A stretch of 44,549 nt of DNA from Bacteroidota bacterium. GTDB taxonomy: Bacteria; Bacteroidota; Bacteroidia; Bacteroidales; VadinHA17. The notes under the pieces were generated by a model. The model was not told where the DNA came from. It was given only the letters and a program-made list of their open reading frames with translations, and made no database searches. Of this stretch, positions 1 to 8,206 are shown piece after piece; within the stretch, counting starts at the first letter, position 1, and every line of letters starts with the position of its first letter. Where the stretch lies: positions 1 through 44,549 of the forward strand of contig DQWH01000186.1 in the NCBI GenBank assembly GCA_011042635.1, given 5' to 3'. The position numbers and the translations under genes were made by a program.

Positions 1-186
1 ATGACGGCCGATGCCTATGCCACGGCCTGTATGGTGATGGGTCTGGAGGAAGGGATACGCATGGTAAAAAAAATGCCGGAACTGGAAGGGTATTTTATTT
101 ATTCCGATGAGAAGGGGGCATTCAAAACCTCCATGACAGAAGGGTTCAGGCAATACCTGCGGGAAGATCAGACGGAGGAACCCTGA
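1..186 (+). CDS. apbE: FAD:protein FMN transferase, C-terminal end (partial)
   Basis: Only the last 61 residues are inside the window, and the ATG at position 1 is probably an internal codon. The segment opens with TADAYATACMVMG followed by a glutamate-rich helix and a short strand pair. This matches the C-terminal Thr-Ala-Asp-Ala metal/FAD-site motif that ends ApbE proteins. ApbE transfers FMN from FAD onto Thr residues of flavoprotein subunits such as NqrB/NqrC or RnfG/RnfD, acting outside the cytoplasmic membrane. It ends in TGA at 184-186 and overlaps the convergent small membrane gene by 19 bases. The adjacent NqrM-like gene fits a role in Na+-NQR maturation. Identification rests on the short C-terminal signature only. 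Confidence 0.75.
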   Translation: MTADAYATACMVMGLEEGIRMVKKMPELEGYFIYSDEKGAFKTSMTEGFRQYLREDQTEEP

Positions 187-353
187 CAGCGATCCATACA
201 GCAGCCTCCGGAAGGATGGTGCCCGCCGGCAACGGAACGCCCGCAGCTTCCGGCGGGAGACTGTCCGTTCTTTTTCATCAGCAAGGCCGGCATGAGCCCC
301 AGGAAGGCCAGTATCATCAATACAACGGCCACGATCAGAATCTTGATGAACAT
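168..353 (-). CDS. Small Cys-rich membrane protein, NqrM-like
   Basis: A 61-residue protein with one N-terminal membrane helix (residues 2-25), a basic stop (MKKNG) and a short Cys-rich tail containing GSCG and then CCMDRC. NqrM (DUF539), the iron-delivery/maturation factor of Na+-NQR, has the same order: one helix, Lys-rich turn, GSCGG, then a C-x-C...C cluster, and is classically next to apbE. Here it is convergent with apbE and overlaps it by 19 bases. Bacteroidota also carry a widespread family of small membrane-or-secreted proteins with a similar plan, so assignment as true NqrM is uncertain. It starts with ATG 61 bases after the stop of the similar gene at 415-630 and may share its transcript. 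Confidence 0.55.
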   Translation of the reverse strand: MFIKILIVAVVLMILAFLGLMPALLMKKNGQSPAGSCGRSVAGGHHPSGGCCMDRCQGSSV

Positions 354-414
354 CGTCTCTGATTTTTTGTTTTCCGATACAGTAACAACCGTAAGCGAAG
401 AGTGGTTTAACAGG

Positions 415-630
415 TTACTGGCATCCGCAGGTTTTTCTTTTTCCGGTCCTCTGGTGGCAGATCAGTTCATCATGCCGGGGACAGGTTATCCCCCTCCGTT
501 TCAGTTCCCTGTTTTTGCCAATGGAAATGGCAGGAAACTGCCCGTTTTTTTTGAGGAGGATGCCTGCAGCCATGGCCAGAAGCGAAACGGTAAGAAGAAG
601 AAGGGAAAGAATGACCAGTTTCAGGAACAT
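415..630 (-). CDS. Small Cys-containing membrane protein, relative of the neighbour
   Basis: The chosen ATG at 630 gives a 71-residue protein: one hydrophobic helix (about residues 2-24), then LLKKNGQFP, then an arginine-rich segment with four cysteines (ITC, LIC and CGC near the end). An ATG at 675 is also in frame, but a perfect TAnnTTTG box lies between the two at 651-658 on this strand, so the downstream start is preferred. The LLKKNGQ.P junction matches the neighbouring gene's LLMKKNGQSP, suggesting the two are related. It resembles the short membrane-or-secreted proteins common in Bacteroidota whose helix is followed by a Cys motif. Function unknown; a metal- or redox-related role beside apbE is inference. 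Confidence 0.6.
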   Translation of the reverse strand: MFLKLVILSLLLLTVSLLAMAAGILLKKNGQFPAISIGKNRELKRRGITCPRHDELICHQRTGKRKTCGCQ

Positions 631-650
631 TTTTTCGGCGGATTTGTTTA

Positions 651-658
651 CAAATATA
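651..658 (-). promoter_or_regulatory. Putative Bacteroidota -7 promoter box
   Basis: On the minus strand these bases read TATATTTG, a full match to the Bacteroidota -7 consensus TAnnTTTG. The box sits 20 bases upstream of the ATG at 630 and downstream of the alternative ATG at 675, so it supports the shorter start. No clear -33 TTTG was found at the expected spacing. Confidence 0.45.
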
Positions 659-803
659 GGTAAATTGATGAACACTTCTTAACTTTAGTTATTCGCGCGG
701 GTACTAAAAAAAGAAGTTGATGTTTAATAGAAATGTAAAATGAAATAAATAATATTAAAGTATAAATAAATAAAACTACTAATTATCGTAATATTGTTAA
801 ATA

Positions 804-3236
804 ATGGCTGAAAAAAATAAAGGGAAGAGTGATATTTCCTTTCAGGATTTTAAAAAAGAGGTTCTTGCGGATTATCACCTGGCGAATGTCAGCAGGAATC
901 TGAGTATACTGGGCCGTAAGGAAGTGCTGACCGGAAAGGCGAAATTCGGCATTTTCGGTGATGGCAAGGAAATAGTGCAGATTGCCATGGCCAAGCAGTT
1001 CCGGAACGGCGACTGGCGGTCGGGTTATTACCGCGACCAGACCTGGATGATGGCAGCAGGATTGTTTACTGCCGAGCAGTTTTTTCATCAGTTATACGGG
1101 AATACCGACGGTGAACTAAACCCGCACAACGGAGGCAGGTCGTTCAACAACCATTTCTCCACTCCCAACATAAACAGGGATGGAACATGGAAAGACCTGA
1201 CCGTACAGAAAAACTCTTCGGCCGATATCAGTCCTACTGCCGGCCAGATGCCGCGCTTACTGGGACTGGCCTGGGCATCCAAACTGTTCAGGGAAGTTCC
1301 CGAGCTCAAGGAGTTTACCACCCTTTCACGCAACGGCGATGAGGTGGCTTTCGGTTCCATCGGGGATGCCAGTACCTCGGAAGGACATTTCTGGGAAACG
1401 ATCAATGCCTCAGGCGTGTTGCAGGTGCCCCTGGCCCTTTCGGTGTATGACGACGGCTATGGTATTTCTGTACCCAAAGAATATCAAACGAACAAGGGCA
1501 GTATTTCCGAATTGCTTCGGGGTTTTGTGAAGGACGAGGAACACCCGGGCGGGATCCTGGTGTACAAGTGCAAAGGATGGGATTATCCCGGTCTGGTGAA
1601 GATGTATGAGGAAGGGATTGCCATCTGCAGAGAACAACATATCCCGGTGGTATTTCATGTTGAAGAAGTGACCCAGCCGCTGGGTCATTCCACTTCGGGT
1701 TCCCATGAGCGGTACAAATCAGAAGAGAGGCTGAAGTGGGAGGAAGAGTTTGACCCTATCAAAAAGATGAGAGAATGGATGATCGAATCGGACCTGGCTA
1801 CGGCAGAAGAATGCGACGAGATTGAGAAAAAGGCCGGGGAAGAGGCCAAACAAGCCAGAAAGAATGCGTGGAAAGCTTTTACCGATCCCATCAAACTGGA
1901 GCGTGATGCCCTGGTCAACATTATTGACAACCGTTCCTGTATCTGCAAACGGGATAAGATCGATAAAATCGGGATGATCACCAACGATCTGAAAAAAGTG
2001 ATCCATCCCATCCGGAAAGATATTTTCAGTGCGGCAAAAAAAATGCTGAGGCATGTCTGCCTCGATTGCACTCAGCGTGAAAAATTACAAGATGACCTTT
2101 CCCGGTGGCTGAAAAGAAATTACGAAAACAACCGGGAGCGTTACAACAGTTATCTGTACAATGAAACCAAAACCTCGGTGCTGAAGGTGAAAGAGGTCAG
2201 ACCGCTTTTCGATGACGATGCCCCCATGGTCACCGGGCGAGAGGTTTTAAGGGCCAATTTCGATTACCTGTTTGAGAAATATCCCAAACTGGTTACTTTC
2301 GGTGAGGATACCGGGAATATCGGGGATGTGAATCAGGCTCTGGCCGGTTTGCAGAAAAAATACGGAAAGTTGCGGATCTCTGATACCGGTATCCGGGAGA
2401 CCACTATTCTGGGTCAGGGTATCGGGCTGGCATTGCGCGGATTGAAACCGCTTACGGAAATTCAGTACTTTGATTATCTTCTGTACGCACTCCAGACCCT
2501 GAGCGACGACCTGGCCAGTACCCATTACCGCACCAGAGGGAATCAAATCGCACCGGTTATTGTAAGAACCCGCGGGCACAGGCTGGAAGGGATATGGCAT
2601 TCGGGTTCGCCCCTGAGCATGGTGATTAATTCCATCCGGGGTGTGTATGTGTGTGTGCCCAGGAATATGACACAGGCTGCCGGAATGTATAACACCTTAA
2701 TGGAAGGAGATGATGCCGCCCTGGTGATCGAGCCCCTGAACGGCTATCGGCTGAAAGAGAAAATGCCGGCCAACATTGGCGAATTCAGGGTTCCTCTTGG
2801 GAAACCCGAGATACTGAATGAGGGAACGGACATCACCCTGGTAACCTATGGATCCTGTGTTCGCATAGCGCAGGAAGCCGTGGAACAGCTGGCAGAATTT
2901 GACATATCGGTGGAACTGATCGATGTGCAAACGCTGCTTCCCTTTGATCTGGACCATACTATCCTGGAATCGGTGAAGAAAACAAACCGGGTGGTATTTT
3001 TCGACGAGGATGTGCCGGGAGGTGCCACGGCCTTCATGATGCAGAAAGTGGTTGAAGAGCAAAGGGCTTATTATTTTCTGGATGCTGAACCCAGGACCAT
3101 TACGGCTAAAGAACATCGCCCGGCCTATGCCACCGACGGGGATTATTTTTCCAATCCCAATGCTGAGGATGTATTCGAAACCCTGTATGACATGATGCAC
3201 GAAGCCGATCCGGTGAAACATCCAGCTCTGTATTAG
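804..3236 (+). CDS. 2-oxoacid dehydrogenase E1, fused alpha-beta subunits (branched-chain type)
   Basis: An 810-residue thiamine-diphosphate enzyme that decarboxylates a branched-chain or related 2-oxoacid and passes the acyl group to the E2 lipoyl arm. Residues about 20-360 form the E1-alpha part, with the ThDP signature GDASTSEGHF at 187-196 and N201. Residues about 475-810 form the E1-beta part (TFGEDTGNIG, then DTGIRETTILGQGIGLALRG, and a C-terminal transketolase domain). The usual Asn-Asn at the metal site is Asp-Asp (DDGYGIS, 216-222). A charged linker of roughly 100 residues joins the halves and holds C379, C381, C419 and C422. The likely E2 is at 23439-24818; no E3 is in the window. 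ATG at 804 follows an AT-rich leader; the stop is 9 bases from the convergent nhaC stop. Confidence 0.88.
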   Translation: MAEKNKGKSDISFQDFKKEVLADYHLANVSRNLSILGRKEVLTGKAKFGIFGDGKEIVQIAMAKQFRNGDWRSGYYRDQTWMMAAGLFTAEQFFHQLYGNTDGELNPHNGGRSFNNHFSTPNINRDGTWKDLTVQKNSSADISPTAGQMPRLLGLAWASKLFREVPELKEFTTLSRNGDEVAFGSIGDASTSEGHFWETINASGVLQVPLALSVYDDGYGISVPKEYQTNKGSISELLRGFVKDEEHPGGILVYKCKGWDYPGLVKMYEEGIAICREQHIPVVFHVEEVTQPLGHSTSGSHERYKSEERLKWEEEFDPIKKMREWMIESDLATAEECDEIEKKAGEEAKQARKNAWKAFTDPIKLERDALVNIIDNRSCICKRDKIDKIGMITNDLKKVIHPIRKDIFSAAKKMLRHVCLDCTQREKLQDDLSRWLKRNYENNRERYNSYLYNETKTSVLKVKEVRPLFDDDAPMVTGREVLRANFDYLFEKYPKLVTFGEDTGNIGDVNQALAGLQKKYGKLRISDTGIRETTILGQGIGLALRGLKPLTEIQYFDYLLYALQTLSDDLASTHYRTRGNQIAPVIVRTRGHRLEGIWHSGSPLSMVINSIRGVYVCVPRNMTQAAGMYNTLMEGDDAALVIEPLNGYRLKEKMPANIGEFRVPLGKPEILNEGTDITLVTYGSCVRIAQEAVEQLAEFDISVELIDVQTLLPFDLDHTILESVKKTNRVVFFDEDVPGGATAFMMQKVVEEQRAYYFLDAEPRTITAKEHRPAYATDGDYFSNPNAEDVFETLYDMMHEADPVKHPALY

Positions 3237-3245
3237 AGCGATGTG

Positions 3246-4730
3246 TCAGTAATCCAGGCGGTCTTCTTCCTTGAATTCAACATATTCAGGATCGCCTGGT
3301 TTGTATCGTCGGATGTTGATATTGAAAGCTGCCATGAATATGCTCATGAAGGGGCTGATGATATTAAAGAAGCAATAGGGCATGTAGGTCCACGTAGATA
3401 CGCCCAGGACACCGGCCTGGGTAGCCCCGCATGTATTCCAGGGAATGAGTACTGACGTGACGGTCCCTGAATCTTCCAGGGAGCGGCTCAGCACCTCGGG
3501 TTTCAGTCCCTGATCGCGGAAGGCTTTGGAAAACATGCGGCCGGGAACCACAATGGATATGTACTGATCGGAAGCGGTGATATTGAAAAACAGACATGAT
3601 CCTACCGTGGCTGCTACCAGCGAACCTGCCGAATGCACAAAACGGATGATGGATTGGGTGATCCTGACCAGAAGCCCGGCCGATTCCATAGCCCCACCAA
3701 AAACCATAGCAGAAAGGATCAGCCAGATGGTGTTCAGCATGCCGGCCATACCCCTGGTGGCAAGCAGTTCGTTTACCTGGGCATTATCGGTCACTACTCT
3801 CACCGACCCGAACATCGATTTCATAACTGCGATATAGGAATCTTTCAGATAGGTGCCGCCTGTTCCGGCCACTTCTCTGATCACTTCTGGCTGGAATATC
3901 ACAGCAAAAATGCCGCCCATCAGGGTTCCTGCCAGGAGGGAAGGGAGGGGAGCCACTTTCCTCACAATGATATAAATGAGGAATGCCGGTACAATAAACA
4001 GCCAGGGCGTGATGTGGAAATGATGATCAATGGCGGCCAGCACCTCTTCGATATTGGTGTTTCCTTCAGGCAGTTTTACCGTCAGGCCGATGATCAGAAA
4101 AATGACCAGGGTCATGAGAATGGATGGGCCGGTAGTGAATATCATATACCTGATATGGGTGAACAGGTCGGTGCCGGCCATGGCCGGCGCCAGGTTGGTG
4201 GTATCGGACATGGGCGACATTTTATCGCCGAAATAGGCTCCTGAAATGATGGCACCGGCAGTGACTCCCGCATGAAAGCCCATGGCATTTCCTATACCCA
4301 GCAGTGCAATCCCGATGGTAGCTACCGTTGACCAGGAACTTCCCGTAGCCAGTGATACAATGGCACAGATGACCACGGTGGCAAACAGAAAAATAGTGGG
4401 ATTTAGTATTTTCAGCCCGTAATAGATCAACGCCGGCACCACCCCGCTGATCATCCAGGTTCCTGCCAGCGATCCGATCAGGAACAGGATCAGGATGGAC
4501 GGCATGGCCGAACTGATGCTCTTCACCATACTGCTTCTGACCGATTTCCAGGGAAGGCCCAGACGGGTGGCTATGAACCCGGCAATGGCAGCCGACAGGA
4601 TCAATACGATCTGATTGGCACCGGCCAGGGTATCATCAAAAAATCTGACATTCAGAAACAGCAGAACAATGAGGAAAATAATGGGAATGAATGCCTGAAA
4701 AAGGGTGGGCTGTTTTTTTAATTCCTGCAT
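3246..4730 (-). CDS. nhaC: Na+/H+ antiporter, NhaC family
   Basis: A 494-residue polytopic inner-membrane protein with about 11-13 hydrophobic helices. It exchanges cytoplasmic Na+ for external H+ in NhaC-type antiporters. Family features include an early Gly-rich helix pair, the segment ATGSSWSTVATIGIALLGIG, and GAIISGAYFGDKMSPMSDTT, which is the conserved ion-site region with Asp residues in NhaC/ArsB-like transporters. The C-terminal half carries DSGTVTSVLIPWNTCGA, typical of this family. Length is normal. The ATG at 4730 is 97 bases downstream of the wzc stop, with a strong terminator in between, so it probably has its own promoter, which I could not identify. Substrate could also be malate/lactate exchange as in MleN-like members. 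Confidence 0.85.
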   Translation of the reverse strand: MQELKKQPTLFQAFIPIIFLIVLLFLNVRFFDDTLAGANQIVLILSAAIAGFIATRLGLPWKSVRSSMVKSISSAMPSILILFLIGSLAGTWMISGVVPALIYYGLKILNPTIFLFATVVICAIVSLATGSSWSTVATIGIALLGIGNAMGFHAGVTAGAIISGAYFGDKMSPMSDTTNLAPAMAGTDLFTHIRYMIFTTGPSILMTLVIFLIIGLTVKLPEGNTNIEEVLAAIDHHFHITPWLFIVPAFLIYIIVRKVAPLPSLLAGTLMGGIFAVIFQPEVIREVAGTGGTYLKDSYIAVMKSMFGSVRVVTDNAQVNELLATRGMAGMLNTIWLILSAMVFGGAMESAGLLVRITQSIIRFVHSAGSLVAATVGSCLFFNITASDQYISIVVPGRMFSKAFRDQGLKPEVLSRSLEDSGTVTSVLIPWNTCGATQAGVLGVSTWTYMPYCFFNIISPFMSIFMAAFNINIRRYKPGDPEYVEFKEEDRLDY

Positions 4731-4777
4731 ACGGTGCCAGCTGCTTGAATTTTACCTGAATAAGGCAGGGAAGATGC

Positions 4778-4811
4778 AAAAAAAAGCCGGATTTTCAAAT
4801 ATACCCCGGCT
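4778..4811 (-). terminator. Rho-independent terminator after wzc
   Basis: On the minus strand the stem AGCCGG (4806-4811) pairs with CCGGCT (4785-4790) around a 15-base loop and is followed by a run of eight T (complement of A at 4778-4785). It begins 16 bases after the wzc stop and separates wzc from nhaC. Confidence 0.7.
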
Positions 4812-4827
4812 GAGGATTGCGGTTTTA

Positions 4828-7284
4828 TCATTTCCGGTTCCGTTTTCCTGCCGACTGCAGCAACCGCCTGAACAGGCTGCCCTGTTCATTATCATCATCC
4901 GAATAATAGTCACTTCCGTATCCGTACCCGTATCCGTAATTATAGCCGTATCCGTATCCATACCCATACCCATACCCATACCCGTATCCGTAACCGTAAT
5001 AACCCTGCAGCTTAATATCATTGATCAGCAGGGAAATATTGTGAATATCTTTTCTCTTGTAGATCTCGTCAATGAACTGTATAACATTTTTATGTGAGAA
5101 ATTGTGCCGTACCACAAATATGTTGGCATGAGAATATTTGCTCACGAGAATGGCATCGGTAACCACGGCCACAGGAGGGGTATCGAGAATAACCATATCG
5201 AACTCCTTCCGGATATATTCCATGAAGGCGTCCATTCGTCCGGTTTCCAGTAATTCAGCGGGGTTCGGGGGAACAGGTCCCGACGTGATCACATACAGGT
5301 TGTCAAGGTCGGTGGGATGAATAATATCGTCCAGTTTGCTCTGGTTGATGAGGTAGGTGCTCAGGCCCGTTTCGTTTGTAATATTGAAATCTCTGTGAAT
5401 TTTGGGCTTTCTCAGATCAAGGCCTACCAGAAGGGTTTTTCTTCCCGACATGGCAACGATCACTGCCAGGTTGGTAGCAATGAACGTTTTTCCTTCCCCG
5501 CTCACCGTGGATGAAATCAGAACGATATTTTGTCCCTTCTCCCGGAGCATATATTGCAGATTGGTTCTCAGTGCCCGGAATGATTCTGCAATGGACGATT
5601 TGGGTTGCAGGAATACCGGGATTTCGGAATCGGTTTTATTATGTCCCACCGAGCCGATCACGGGCGCGCTGGTATGATCTTCAATGTCTTTCCGGTCGAC
5701 AATCCTGTTGTTGAAGAAATCGATCAGCAGAATGATTACCACCGGGATAACAAATCCCAGGATCAGGGCGATCATATAGTTCATTGATGTTTTGGGCTTT
5801 ACCCTTGCGGCATTTTCGGCACGGGCCTGATCGAGCATCCGGTTGTCGGGCAGGTTTGAAGCTTTGGCAATACCCGCTTCCATGCGCTTTTGCAGCATGT
5901 AGGTATATATCTCATCGTTTACCTGGAATTTCCGTTCAATCCCGATCAATGCCCGTTCCGTTACCGGTAACTGGTTGATCTCCTTTTCCACTTCTGCCAT
6001 ACGGCGGTCAATATCCTTCATACTCAGGGCAGCCGATTCGATTATGCTGTTCACATGTTCCAGAAGGATCTGACGTGTTTCCTCAATCTGGCGGGTATTC
6101 AGGGTGAACGAAGGATTGAAGCGCTGGGCAGAATGTTCCAGGGTGGTTCGTTCGGTATATAATTCGGTAAGCCTGGCAATGAGGTTGTTGAGAAGCGGTT
6201 CATTCACTCCCATGACAGACGGGACAATGACATCGGAGAAATCGCCTCTTTCCCGTATATAGCCAAGCAGGTAATCGTAATATTTTTGCTGCATGCCCAG
6301 CATGGTTTTTTCCTTTTGAAGGTCAATCAGTTTCTGGGCAATGGCCGAACCTTCCTGACTCAGGTCGATGATGTTGTATTTGAGACGGAATTCGAGCATT
6401 TCCTGTTCCACGGATTCCAGAGAATCGACGATCTCTTTTAGTTGTTCATCAATGAACTGGAGGGCCAGCGTAGCGTTTTTGCTTTTTTCTTCCTTGCCGT
6501 AATCAATGTAAACTTCAATGAGCTTGTTCAGGTAATCTGCTTCCTGCTGTGCCACAAACCCCTGGGTGGTCAGGGTCAGTACCGATCCTTTTTTCGGATC
6601 GTTTACCTCAACCGACAATTTCGAACGGTAGGCGTTGGTAAGCGCATTCAGGTTATTGACCACGAAATAGAACTTGTTGGATGACCAGCTTGTCGGATCG
6701 AATTCTTCAGGATTGCGCTGTTTCACTGTAAAAGCCAACGGAGGATGCACAAACGGCTCTCCAAATTTAATCACCCGGTCGATATCGAAATGTTCGTCGA
6801 TTTGCAGTCTGAATTCTTCCCGGTTCAGGAGAGTAATGTAAATTTTATGACCCGGCAGCTGCGGATAAAGGGTATCGAGTTCCACCACGAAAGGGGAACG
6901 GTTGTACAGTTTCGATTCCTTGATACCCCTTCTTCCCACCAGGACATACGAAATTTCGAAATCGTCAAGTTCTCGCAGGGCCTGGTTGGTGAGTGTGTAC
7001 GAACGGAGAATTTCCATTTCATCTTCCACATTCACCTGCCGGGTAACGATTTCCATCCCTTCGATGAAACCTTCCATGCCGGTTTTCCCTTTCTCTTCTC
7101 CCCGGGCTATCAGGGTGGCACTGACACTGTAAATGGGTTCGGAATACCGGTTGAACAGATAGGCCGCCGTAATGGCAATGAAAAGGGATATGGCAAACCA
7201 GTACCAGTTTCCCAGTATTCTGAGCAGAAACTTTTTTATGTCAATGTTCTCTTCCTGGTAAATATATTCCTGATGAGGATCCAT
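4828..7284 (-). CDS. wzc: Polysaccharide chain-length regulator / BY-type tyrosine kinase with Gly-Tyr tail
   Basis: An 818-residue inner-membrane protein that controls export and length of capsular or exopolysaccharide and autophosphorylates on C-terminal tyrosines. A Wzz domain starts with a membrane helix at about 26-46; a long periplasmic segment with coiled coils (270-330, 370-450) leads to a second helix at about 503-523. The kinase follows: Walker A SGEGKT at 595-600, Walker A' LLVGLDLRKPK at 618-628, Walker B VILDTPP at 698-704. Residues 761-790 are an almost pure Gly-Tyr repeat followed by SDYYSDDD; such Tyr clusters are the phosphorylation sites in this family. The gene starts 4 bases after the wza stop, so the two are probably co-transcribed and form the Wza-Wzc channel/kinase. 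No Wzx or Wzy is in the window. Confidence 0.92.
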   Translation of the reverse strand: MDPHQEYIYQEENIDIKKFLLRILGNWYWFAISLFIAITAAYLFNRYSEPIYSVSATLIARGEEKGKTGMEGFIEGMEIVTRQVNVEDEMEILRSYTLTNQALRELDDFEISYVLVGRRGIKESKLYNRSPFVVELDTLYPQLPGHKIYITLLNREEFRLQIDEHFDIDRVIKFGEPFVHPPLAFTVKQRNPEEFDPTSWSSNKFYFVVNNLNALTNAYRSKLSVEVNDPKKGSVLTLTTQGFVAQQEADYLNKLIEVYIDYGKEEKSKNATLALQFIDEQLKEIVDSLESVEQEMLEFRLKYNIIDLSQEGSAIAQKLIDLQKEKTMLGMQQKYYDYLLGYIRERGDFSDVIVPSVMGVNEPLLNNLIARLTELYTERTTLEHSAQRFNPSFTLNTRQIEETRQILLEHVNSIIESAALSMKDIDRRMAEVEKEINQLPVTERALIGIERKFQVNDEIYTYMLQKRMEAGIAKASNLPDNRMLDQARAENAARVKPKTSMNYMIALILGFVIPVVIILLIDFFNNRIVDRKDIEDHTSAPVIGSVGHNKTDSEIPVFLQPKSSIAESFRALRTNLQYMLREKGQNIVLISSTVSGEGKTFIATNLAVIVAMSGRKTLLVGLDLRKPKIHRDFNITNETGLSTYLINQSKLDDIIHPTDLDNLYVITSGPVPPNPAELLETGRMDAFMEYIRKEFDMVILDTPPVAVVTDAILVSKYSHANIFVVRHNFSHKNVIQFIDEIYKRKDIHNISLLINDIKLQGYYGYGYGYGYGYGYGYGYGYNYGYGYGYGSDYYSDDDNEQGSLFRRLLQSAGKRNRK
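4915..5004 (-). repeat. Hexanucleotide tandem repeat encoding the Gly-Tyr tail of Wzc
   Basis: About 14-15 six-base units, mostly variants of TACGGN/TATGGG on the coding strand, encode alternating Gly and Tyr at Wzc residues 761-790. One unit is changed to give Tyr-Asn-Tyr. The units near 4955-4985 are nearly identical to each other, which would favour slippage; any gain or loss of whole units keeps the frame and changes the number of tyrosines. Confidence 0.85.
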
Positions 7285-7288
7285 AAGC

Positions 7289-8089
7289 TTACTTGAAGTA
7301 ATTTAATACGAGTAAGACAGTTGAGAGTGATGCGAAAATAAAGGAAAGGGTGGGTATATTGATCCGTATGATTCTGTTATGCGTGGGTTTAATATAAATC
7401 ACATCATTCGGCTGAACGAAAAAGGCTTCGGATGCAAGGATATCCTTGCTCAGCAGGTTGAGGTGAAAGGTAAGGATGGAATCGGGTGTTCTGCGAACAA
7501 CCAGTATATCCTTCCGGTTCCCGAGGTCGGTAATGTCCCCGGCCATTCCAATGGCTTCAAGTATGGTGAGCTGTTTGTTATAGTTCTGATAGGTTCCGGG
7601 AACTTTTACCTCTCCCAGAATGGTGAATTTAAAGCTTAAGAGTTTTACTATGACCACCGGATCTTTGATATATTCCCGTGCTTTCCGGGTAATTCTTTCC
7701 CTGGCTTCTTCCACAGTAATTCCAAGCACCGGGACCTGGCCAATGAAGGGTACTTCCACATATCCGGAATCGTTCACCTGATATCCGTTGATGTACAGGT
7801 ATCCTTCCCCGATGGCATAGGTGCCGGTTTCGGAGATGTCGAGAAGGTTATTGAATTCCTGGTTATAGGATAATAGCCTGATGTATAGAATGTCCTGCTC
7901 CTGTATCAGATAATCGTCGGGGAGCTGCAGTGGCAGTTCCTCTCCGGCTGAGTCAAGGCCCTGTAAATACAGTAGGTCTTTCTGGGTGGTACAGGCGGAA
8001 ACAAACAAGCCGGCTGCAAGAAAAACCGGTATCCACTTGCTTTTTAGATGTTTATTACCCTGATTGACAGTGGGTATGGCTTTACTCAT
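7289..8089 (-). CDS. wza: Polysaccharide export outer-membrane lipoprotein (Wza-like)
   Basis: The start at 8089 gives 266 residues with a lipoprotein signal: basic N-region (KHLKSK), hydrophobic core and the lipobox LFVSAC, with Cys at about residue 33. A Poly_export domain follows (LPDDYLIQEQDILYIRLLSY) and then SLBB-type segments (VPFIGQVPVLGITVEEARERI; KFTILGEVKVPGTYQ), ending in one C-terminal helix. Such proteins form the outer-membrane exit channel for capsule or exopolysaccharide. An upstream in-frame ATG at 8128 would add 13 residues ahead of the signal peptide, which is less likely. It lies 4 bases upstream of wzc, and the pair would form the export machine. The protein is shorter than E. 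coli Wza but normal for Bacteroidota. Confidence 0.9.
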   Translation of the reverse strand: MSKAIPTVNQGNKHLKSKWIPVFLAAGLFVSACTTQKDLLYLQGLDSAGEELPLQLPDDYLIQEQDILYIRLLSYNQEFNNLLDISETGTYAIGEGYLYINGYQVNDSGYVEVPFIGQVPVLGITVEEARERITRKAREYIKDPVVIVKLLSFKFTILGEVKVPGTYQNYNKQLTILEAIGMAGDITDLGNRKDILVVRRTPDSILTFHLNLLSKDILASEAFFVQPNDVIYIKPTHNRIIRINIPTLSFIFASLSTVLLVLNYFK

Positions 8090-8148
8090 GATTCTGCTTT
8101 CGGAATGTGGGAATGGAATATAAAACATGCGTCAACAATGGAATATTT

Positions 8149-8180
8149 TTTGATTTCCATGGTAAAAATACGTATTTTTC
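8149..8180 (+). promoter_or_regulatory. Putative promoter of the YqgE gene
   Basis: TTTG at 8149-8152, a 20-base spacer and TATTTTTC at 8173-8180 (7 of 8 to TAnnTTTG) give the Bacteroidota -33/-7 arrangement, ending 26 bases before the ATG at 8207. It lies in the divergent wza/yqgE intergenic region. Confidence 0.45.
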
Positions 8181-8206
8181 AAAGGAAAACAGAATAAACG
8201 GAACAG

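Noticed and set aside
222-257. Inverted repeat CCCGCCGG / CCGGCGGG
   Set aside because: No T-run follows on either strand and it lies inside the coding region of the NqrM-like gene; Gly-rich codon choice explains it.
789-796. TAATATTG as the -7 box for the E1 gene
   Set aside because: It is only eight bases before the ATG and matches seven of eight positions in a very AT-rich leader; a leaderless transcript would be required.
4915-5004. Short tandem repeats considered as a CRISPR array
   Set aside because: Units are six bases long without spacers and lie inside the wzc reading frame, encoding Gly-Tyr.
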